Assembly: GCA_037389465.1 (NCBI GenBank) | Contig: JAZARR010000167.1 | Span: 1,426,001 to 1,490,000, forward strand | Source of the DNA: Baylisascaris procyonis | Lineage: Eukaryota > Nematoda > Chromadorea > Rhabditida > Ascarididae | Length of the DNA stretch: 64,000 nucleotides | Direction of reading: 5' to 3' | Shown: piece after piece, positions 57,238 through 64,000 of the stretch | Layout: every line of letters begins with the position of its first letter | Numbering within the stretch: position 1 is the first letter of the stretch | Program-made: the position numbers and the translations under genes | The notes under the pieces: generated by a model | The model's input: the letters and a program-made list of their open reading frames with translations, nothing else | What the model was told of the DNA's origin: nothing | The model's database searches: none

Positions 57238-60200
57238 AACGGCAGCCATAACGAACGGAAATTTATTACGGCAGGCGGAAGCTGCTGAAGAAGAGAGATT
57301 TGCGGTTGATATCGAACCAATGCTAAGAACACGAAAGGAGCTGCGTGAACAGCTCCAGAATGCAATGAACACATACGAATCGCAACGCTCACAAATTCGC
57401 CTCACCGAAGAGAATCTTTCTCGACTTGGCAAGATCATCGATGTCTATGATGCAGAATTTTGGCAACTTAGCGACGTGAAATCTGAGTAAGACCAGATTT
57501 CCAGAAATATTCCTGTAACATGCCCATTGAGAGTAATCGTTTGAAATGTCTAGTTAAGTTTTTTGCATTGAGCTTGACTCTGTGATGATCATTACATTTA
57601 GGTTAACGCTTTAGCCTATTCAAATTTTCGAACGAGAGAGATTCATGAACGTTTTGATTCAGGTTTTTCCTGATAAAAACGAAAACTTTTTGAAGATGAC
57701 CTGAGAAATTCCACTGCAAATATGAAACCAATATTTCTGCCCTTTTGATTGAGAATGAGAAAATGCTTGGAAACTTGAAGCGGGCTGCGAAGGCGTCTTG
57801 ATTACAAAAAAATTCCGATCTCGGAGGACATACGTAATTCCGTATTGCCCGCATTATGTCATAAATAATCACAAATATGTTTTGCCACATCATGCATTTA
57901 TCGGTCACCGATTCACTGTTATATTGACAACTGGGCATATTTATGGCAGCTGCTTAGTTATAACTCAGAAATATACCAGTGGAGGACGAAGAACCCCGAA
58001 ATTATTGAGCCTAGGAGTATAAATTCAACCGGAAGATGTTAGGTCTTTCAGACGTCCCTGCCGTTCTTCCAATGCCAATTCCTAAGTACTATGTTCCCAT
58101 TAGCACACTTAAAAAACTCCTCGATACTAAAATAGCTAAAGTTACGGCACTTATATTTTTCAGTTTGCAAATGCAAATTTACAAACTTGAACAAATGGTA
58201 CGGAAAAACGCACAACACAAAACAAAGCCACATTATGAAAATTCGAATATGAATGATAGAAATGGATACGACGGAGGAACATATCCGGTAAGCAATTAAA
58301 AGGCTTAGAGATTTCGTATATTCTCTTATCAGTTCACGTACATAAAGGATTTCTTCATATTGCCATTAGTTTTGAGAAGGTACAAACTGACTGGGAAGGC
58401 GAAAGGAAGAAAAAATCGTTATGGAACCGATTATGACTATGTGATTTTCCATAGACATATTCGTTCATGGCCTTCAAAGCCTATACCTTTCTAATGCTGC
58501 GTTGCATTTGTTACGAGATCATTTATATAGCATGATCGTGTGCCTCTATATCTTTCCTTAATCAATAGGTAAATAAAACTATATCGAGAATTATAAAAGG
58601 TTAATGCCCGTTACTTCCTTCGGAAACTTCTTGGAAAATGCGACCATCACATTTTCTTGGTTTATTTTTTTATGTGATAGGGCCTTGCCGGTGGCATTTT
58701 GCAAACTGCCAAATAATGTCAAAATGCCTGAATAAATAAACAACAAAAGAAATAGAGAAATAAAAAGAGTATAAAAGATATCCGAAAATATTAAATTCCT
58801 ATTCTCTCTTTGTCATACCTCAGCAAAAACCTTGCAGGATTTATCGCAAAACCAGCACAAATTTTCCAGCAACACACAAAAATCCCTTAAGAGTGCGAAG
58901 CCGAAGAGTCATTGGGCAGTTGAATCGCTTTCAGTAGGACAATTTGAAAGCAAGACGCCTCAAGGGAAGACAGATCGCGAACTCTCCAAAAAGACATTTG
59001 ATTCATCGAAAGAGATTGCAATTATGACGCGAGGTCCTCCAGTCGATGTTCAAGTCGCCCTTCACACTGAAAGTGGTACAGGTCCATCATCTTTCTCCGA
59101 GATTTCTGAAAGCGATCTGACAACACCAACGGTAAGCGTAAAAATGGACGATGAAGAAACCGAAGTATGCTTTTCTGACGCAAATAACAAGAACGCTTTA
59201 CGAAAGAGTTCTTCATCTAAGGTGAGGAATTTTCCGGCGGAATATTAAGCTACGATTTCTTAAAGATAAAATTATTTGTGTATTTTAAGGGACTCCGTTG
59301 GAATAGCGCAACGATACGCTTAACGCTCCTAAAATAAAATTTTTCTTTGGTCTGTAGTAGGAAACTGTAGAATTTGAGCGGAATCTTCCTTAGAGTGAAA
59401 TTCCAGTTTCCAATTTATGAAAGTAATTCATTTAACCTATCTGACTTGCACACAGTTATTAATCAGTTTCGTGGTAATCATTGTATAAAGTATTTCTAGG
59501 TTATACGGATGGAACGTGGCACTGACGTGCAAAGTTTCCGTGAATATCAATCTGCTTCCGGAAAGAGCGCCCCGACAAAAGGCCGTGAAACTTACTTATC
59601 ACCTATTAAGGTTACCTGATAATTCAAAAAGTACTCGATCTATGTATGCGTTGTATTTGCCTTCTCTCATCGTTTCCTCTATACGTAGACTGCATGCCAG
59701 CCGCATGCTTTTTCTCAGTGAAATATTCAATATCCACACACATGTGGTCAGTTGCCACAATGTTCTTCTAAACTCTTCGTCAGCCAGGCACGGGGAAGCG
59801 GGGCATGGGGAAAGTGGAAAGGAGTAGAGATTAGAGGAAGTGGGAAGAATGATGACAACGGAATCCTCAACTTCCCTTAGAGCTGCATTATCTGTGAATT
59901 TAAACGCGTAAAATTGTGTTGTTTATGAATATTGCTAAGTGGTGACAAATCGAGACTTAAAAGTTTAAGGTATTTTACAGTCGTGACAAAATGACTGAAA
60001 ATTACCAAATGAATAATCTTATCAGAAAGAACGTTTGCAATTTTGAATATAATGGAGATCCATCTACATGTGAACGGATATCTGTTCAGAGGTTTGCAAT
60101 TTACATATCTGTTATCTATTTTTTGAACTATTTTCTTATCGCCATAGTAAGCTATAGCTCTCTTTTATTAGACTTGTATACATTCATGATATAAAAATGC

Positions 60201-60477
60201 TTAAAAACGTTATTTCTATATGTCTCTATTTCAGCACAGCCCTCTGGCTGTGGAGTCATCAGTTGATGGTATACGAAGAGAGGGCTCAACGAATGAGGAA
60301 AAAGAAGCAAACGACAGGTCCATGAAGAATTCAGATCTCGATTCTTCATACAACGATTATAAGTCAATAAATGAAGCCACTTCAACCCAATTTTGGCACA
60401 GAAAACAACCAAAGATTCATAAGGTTGGGCAAACTGTCGGTCAATGGTTTAACTCTGGTTTAGTGAATTATATTTAA
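53776..60477 (+). CDS. Coiled-coil protein gene, 5' end missing, family not recognised
   Basis: Eleven exons: 53,776-53,935, 54,543-54,573, 55,180-55,374, 56,475-56,585, 56,839-56,884, 56,972-57,127, 57,246-57,486, 58,164-58,287, 58,838-59,221, 59,500-59,610, 60,235-60,477. All joins keep phase, giving about 600 residues to a TAA stop. The first exons are heptad-like (EKRLAGIIRYLKQELGNTLE, then REQKLFRKGY). The middle has a compact segment (KWGIVLDEMSLVSRELWDLL, then CAPVVIRIVTESQNSVEV). A second coiled coil follows (TRKELREQLQNAMNTYESQR). The C-terminal third is Ser, Lys and Asp/Glu rich and probably disordered, ending WFNSGLVNYI. No signal peptide or membrane segment was seen, so it is probably intracellular and structural; this is inference. 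The first exon begins in phase 1, so at least one upstream exon is missing. Confidence 0.75.
54007..54030 (+). repeat. G-rich tract in a coiled-coil gene intron
   Basis: Runs of five, four, four and three G separated by short loops (GAGCGAGGGGAGGGGACGGG at the 3' side) lie 72 bases after the donor at 53,936 on the transcribed-sense strand. Quadruplex formation in the nascent RNA is possible. Confidence 0.55.
54543..54573 (+). CDS. 31-nt microexon of the coiled-coil gene
   Basis: A pyrimidine-rich acceptor (TTTTGTTGTATCTGTGTACCAG) and a consensus donor (GTAAGT) bracket 31 bases encoding LLCRLRRRLE plus a split codon. It converts phase 2 to phase 0, which is what is needed to join the flanking exons, and it continues the basic heptad pattern. 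Confidence 0.65.
57184..57234. repeat. (AT)n microsatellite inside a short intron
   Basis: About 51 bases of AT dinucleotide occupy much of the 118-base intron 57,128-57,245 of the coiled-coil gene, ending 11 bases before the exon. Confidence 0.97.
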
Positions 60478-61380
60478 TGGTTTCTTTGGTTTAATGGTTT
60501 ATTTATTTAGTGAGCAACGGTTATTTAATGGATTGCTGGAAATTCCACCTATGAACATGTGTTGATAGACCAGCATCTCTCCACGTGAAGCAACACCGAG
60601 ACACACTTTTCTTCATCTTATATGAAGTTTGGAGAAAACCGGATCAAAATTTTTCCATCTAGGCTTGAGATATGAAATGAGAGAGCTGGTGGTCGCGCAC
60701 ACATCTCACCAGCGACACTTTTCCTCAGGTCACGCAAAGAAAAGTAGAAAAAAGCAGAGAACATACTCACGCCTTCGCCGCTCGCTATACCTCTTCCAGT
60801 GAGTACAGGGGGCTGCGCCCCCTCTATACACACCACACACACATACCACACACACACCGCACCTTTGATAAAACTCTGGTGCGTTCGATGCGTCGCAGAG
60901 ATGAGAGGCGGGAAAACAAAAACGAAACAATTCATCTGCTCACGTACATCATCGACATCAAAATAAACTGACAGACACAAAAAACCACTTTCACATATCG
61001 GCAAACATTAATGCAGAGACCTTCAGCGCAATACCCAGAAGTCCTACTGCACGCAGTGCGCGTAAAAAGAAGTATTGCCAGATCCGACTTCATCACAATA
61101 TACTACAACGCACCAAAAAAGCACCTCACTCAAAGAGAGAAGAAAAATGATAAGACCCAATCTCTCGAAACTGATCCATACACGACGAATGACAAGGTAT
61201 CCCCTTTATCGCACCATTGTAATGGGCTTATGCAAAATAGCAATGCACACGCCAGCAATATTACCACACCACATACACCACAAATACACCGCACACACAC
61301 TACACACGCCTCATGCACATCACACCACCACACACACCGCACCACCACCATAGGTGTCGACGCACGCAGCCACAAGACAC
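60478..61380. other. Repeat-rich flank with CA blocks
   Basis: No supported gene. It contains CA-rich low-complexity sequence (60,820-60,875 and 61,262-61,350) and a GC-rich hairpin near 60,806. Overlapping frames of 66 to 139 residues on both strands are Thr/His or Cys/Val rich and come from the CA blocks. Confidence 0.5.
60806..60822. repeat. GC-rich hairpin
   Basis: GGGGGC and GCCCCC arms flank a 3-base loop, directly before a CACACC block. A related GC-rich palindrome precedes another CA block at 63,748. Confidence 0.6.
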
Positions 61381-61498
61381 GGAGAGAGACCGTACGCGTC
61401 TTCAGCGAGCGACGCGTTACTGGTCACTAGGAAATAAATCGTCGCAATAAATGTGGAAATATACAGTCAGAAGTCGAGGTCCGAACAACGGATTTCAA

Positions 61499-61799
61499 CA
61501 CATTTGAACGAGCATTAAAAGCTCTATCAGAATCATCAATAACCTGACACAAAAACAAGCACTTTTCTATAAGATCAATTTCCTATATGACGTGCAATTG
61601 ACGAAAATTGCATGGTCACCGATAAGTTTGGGTCTGGAGGTGTATAAATGAACAAGATTTGGGAAGAGTGACTAGGCACATTTGAAAGAGCATTTAAATC
61701 TCTATCAGAATCATCAATAACCTGAGACAAAAACAAGAACTTTTCTAAAAGATCAATTTCTTATATACGTGCAATTAGTATAAATTGCAGTGTCGCCTT
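61499..61799. repeat. Direct repeat of the arm segment (period 178 bp)
   Basis: Copy A 61,499-61,620 and copy B 61,677-61,799 both contain TATCAGAATCATCAATAACC, with about one change in ten elsewhere. Copy A is part of the left inverted arm. Confidence 0.8.
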
Positions 61800-62158
61800 A
61801 TTCATTATATCATGCGTTGTAGTTGTGCATTTATGACATTGTTCTTTATTAAGAACTGAATTCGTGACACGCCTTGACGATTTAATGAATTGACGAAATC
61901 GTTCATAAATTACATTAAAGTCGCTGTGGCTCATTATGAATGGATCCTTCATGCAATTGTTATGTGCACCATTTAAGAATTCTTCAATTCGACAGTTCTG
62001 GGTTTCCTTCATTTCATTTCTTTCCCATGTAGGCATACCGATAATGGGCATTGTAAATTCGCTTGATGATAGAAAAGCCAACCGACGCATTCAGCATGTG
62101 GTTAATTGCATTGTCATACGCTAATTGCATGCAACACTTGCTTTCCGACATAGACTCG

Positions 62159-62587
62159 TCAGGATTGGGAAGGAAAAAACGACTCAAAGGCGACATGCAC
62201 CCAATTGGAAGAATTGAAATTTGCTGTTTTGCCGTTGTAAATGTTGAGCCCAATTTTCTTGGCATTCTTGGTGAGCTCGTTCAGCGAATACTGGAACTTT
62301 TTTGGACCGCCAGCAACAATTACCACGTCGTCCGCAACGAGAAGCATCTGGAATTCTTCGCCGTCTACACTGAAACCATCTGCAGCCTCGATCTTTTTCA
62401 AGATTCCTTCGAGAGCTGATGAGAAGGATTTCAGGGAGCAAATGTCCCCTTGTTTTTGGCCTCTTCCGACTGACAAGGATATATAGAGGAAACAGCTACA
62501 TCTGACTCGACATGCTGTATTCCTTACATTTTTATCCTGGCCATCTCTCAGACATAGACAGCGCATCTCAGATTTCTTCCACAACAA
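62159..62587 (-). pseudogene. Reverse-transcriptase fragment, RTE-like non-LTR retrotransposon
   Basis: A 142-codon open frame on the minus strand carries part of the RT palm. KQGDICSLKSFSSALEGIL (QGD at 62,444-62,452) corresponds to the family's GxxQGDxxSPxLF block. LLVADDVVIVAGG (62,327-62,341) corresponds to the catalytic [YF]ADD box, here VADD. NAKKIGLNI then corresponds to the conserved GLxINxxKT segment. The Pro after the S in the QGD block and the aromatic residue of the ADD box are both changed, and similarity fades after NGKT. There is no endonuclease and no complete RT, so it is a dead fragment. It lies inside the inverted-arm structure. Confidence 0.8.
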
Positions 62588-63141
62588 GCTATCAATTGAA
62601 GTAGAACCAAACTCACGAAGATTTAAGAACGAGAGAGAATCACTTGTTACGTGTTCTCAATTCAAGCAGCACAGAACTTGCACTACCTACATAGTGTCTT
62701 TTTGCCATGATCACTATCAAGTCTGAGATTTCAGAAGTTTGTTTCACCTCTCCAGCAGAGACCGGCGATCTTGATGAGAAATGACACCGGTTGCCACTTC
62801 GCATCAGTCATGGGGTTTCGGTAATTCGGCGAGCGATTGCTTTCTTATGTCGCTCGCATGTGTCAACGATGTTAACATATGTCAATCTCTGCATCACATA
62901 TATTTCATTGCTGTAGATTTAGTCAATGGCACATCATATTAGAAATTCATCTTATGAAAAAGTTCTTGTATTTGTCTCAGATTATTAATGATTCCGATAG
63001 AGCTTTTAATGCTCGTTCAAATGTGTTGAAATCACTTGTTCGAACCTCGATTTCTTACTGCATATTTCCACATTTATTGCGACGATTTATTTCCTGGTGA
63101 GCAGCACCGCTCGCCCACTGAAGCGCGCGCGGTCTCTCTCC

Positions 63142-64000
63142 ATCTCTCTCTTGCGCCTGCGCCTGCGGTTGTCTACCCACACCCACCCACATACACCACA
63201 CACACGACACATACCCCACGCATGACATACCACAACCCATCCCTACACACAACACACATATACACACATATACACACATACACGCACATACTCCTCTACC
63301 CCCCTCCCCCCCCACACACACACCACACATACCACACCCTCCCACGCACACGTGCCAAACGGAACCTTTATCACACAAATTGAAACAGACCACACGCGAC
63401 GCCCCATACGCCGCACACATATAGACATGTAGACGTGAACACCCCCCTCCCGCACCACACACCACAAACACCCCACACTTCTTCACCTGTACACTCATCT
63501 CCTCCTATTGCGTAACCGACTGCTCCGTGCTATGCTATATACACCCTCTTGTACACTGCCCTAAGAGAATGACACCTCAAGGTATATAGATAAAGAGGTA
63601 AACACTACCCCAAGAAAGAGACACACGAAGAACACGTATAGCATATAGAAAGCAGGGAGGATACGAAACTATGAGGAATATAGGTAGAACTGAGGATACG
63701 AACCTCTACTGTTTATCTCGATTTTATTTCAGCACTTATGCCAGGCACAGGGGGGCTCCGCTCCCCCCGTAACTCCCCTGTAAGGGGGTTGCCGCCTGCC
63801 TTGACCAGCTGCTTAGGTCCACGTAGGTCGTTCTTGTGGATATCACACAACACCCTCTGGTCTTACCACACACAGATAAAAACATACACACACAGACAAA
63901 AACGCACCACACACCACACCCCACACACCTCACCCCTCTTCCCCCCCCCTCCCCCCACACACACACAGCACACACCACGCATACGACATTTCCCCCACAC
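63142..64000. repeat. CA-rich low-complexity block with GC-rich palindrome
   Basis: Degenerate CACAC/CACCC sequence fills 63,165-63,345 and 63,850-64,000. Between them, at 63,748-63,790, GGGGGGCTCCGCTCCCCCC and a second G5/C4 pair form a strong hairpin. The order hairpin then CA block repeats that at 60,806-60,875, so both may belong to one dispersed repeat family. Frames rich in Cys, Val and Gly on the minus strand are artefacts. I see no gene here. Confidence 0.6.

Larger units (their letters stand above)
61381..63141. mobile_element. Element with long inverted arms enclosing an RT relic
   Basis: The left arm (61,381-61,604) and right arm (62,922-63,141) are inverted copies of about 220 bases. 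Their outer edges are GGAGAGAGACC and its complement, and they share CGTCGCAATAAATGTGGAAA and TTAAAAGCTCTATC (with changes). Part of the left arm is repeated again in direct orientation at 61,677-61,799 (offset 178 bases from 61,499). The interior carries a minus-strand reverse-transcriptase fragment. Two opposed copies of one repeat with material trapped between them, or a fold-back element, would both give this. No target-site duplication was identified. Confidence 0.6.

Noticed and set aside
59980..60194. Possible extra exon of the coiled-coil gene with an acceptor at 59,980 and a hydrophobic segment
   Set aside because: In the phase left by the previous exon it begins TCG TGA, an immediate stop; skipping it lets the flanking exons join cleanly.
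60618..61430. Overlapping 128- and 139-codon frames on opposite strands
   Set aside because: Both run through CA-rich repeat sequence and show no conserved motif or splice structure.
63055..63978. Cys-Val-Gly-rich frames near the right end, resembling small cysteine-rich proteins
   Set aside because: They are reverse-strand readings of CA/CACC low-complexity DNA.

Overview
This is an AT-rich window of animal nuclear DNA, most likely from a nematode. Reasons: genes are split into short exons (31 to 384 nt) by GT-AG introns; there is a clear gene for the animal mitochondrial ribosome protein PTCD3/mS39; and there is a relic of an RTE-like non-LTR retrotransposon. The nematode assignment is an inference from this mix and from splice-site style; no sequence here settles the species. 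Nothing looks bacterial, and no virus was recognised.

Layout. Bases 1 to about 39,170 are gene-poor. They hold long microsatellites ((TG)n at 4.5 kb, (AC)n at 7.9 kb, (AT)n at 10.1, 14.4, 19.0 and 30.5 kb), several short tandem duplications, a 36-bp minisatellite that stays open in frame (8.57-8.70 kb), a strong palindrome (17.88 kb) and a tRNA-like, probably SINE, element on the minus strand (28.24-28.54 kb). Only two weak candidate exons were seen (25.2 and 37.3 kb).

Bases 39,176-47,815 (minus strand) hold PTCD3. Fifteen exons were placed by eye; nearly all join in a consistent reading phase, apart from two joins around 44.1-44.6 kb. Its introns carry a 425-bp AAT-type repeat, an 83-bp direct repeat on either side of one exon, a 25-bp tandem repeat and a G-rich tract.

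Bases 49.4-53.3 kb (plus strand) are a GC-richer island of short coding-like exons. Cysteine-rich modules alternate with a recurring beta-rich segment built around a hydrophobic-V-E motif. I do not recognise this family, and it is the most novel-looking coding material here. One unit ends at 52,174 with a poly(A) signal; a second, partial unit follows.

Bases 53,776-60,477 (plus strand) are the 3' eleven exons of another gene, encoding about 600 residues with coiled coils and a Ser-rich tail. Every exon phase closes, including a 31-nt microexon. The N-terminal exon(s) were not found and the family is unrecognised.

Bases 60.6-64.0 kb are repeat territory: CA-rich low-complexity blocks, two GC-rich hairpins, and a structure with about 220-bp inverted arms (61,381-61,604 and 62,922-63,141) enclosing a decayed reverse-transcriptase fragment.

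The genes do not form an operon. PTCD3 is transcribed away from the two plus-strand genes, so 47.8-49.4 kb is a divergent intergenic region that may carry promoters, although none could be identified.
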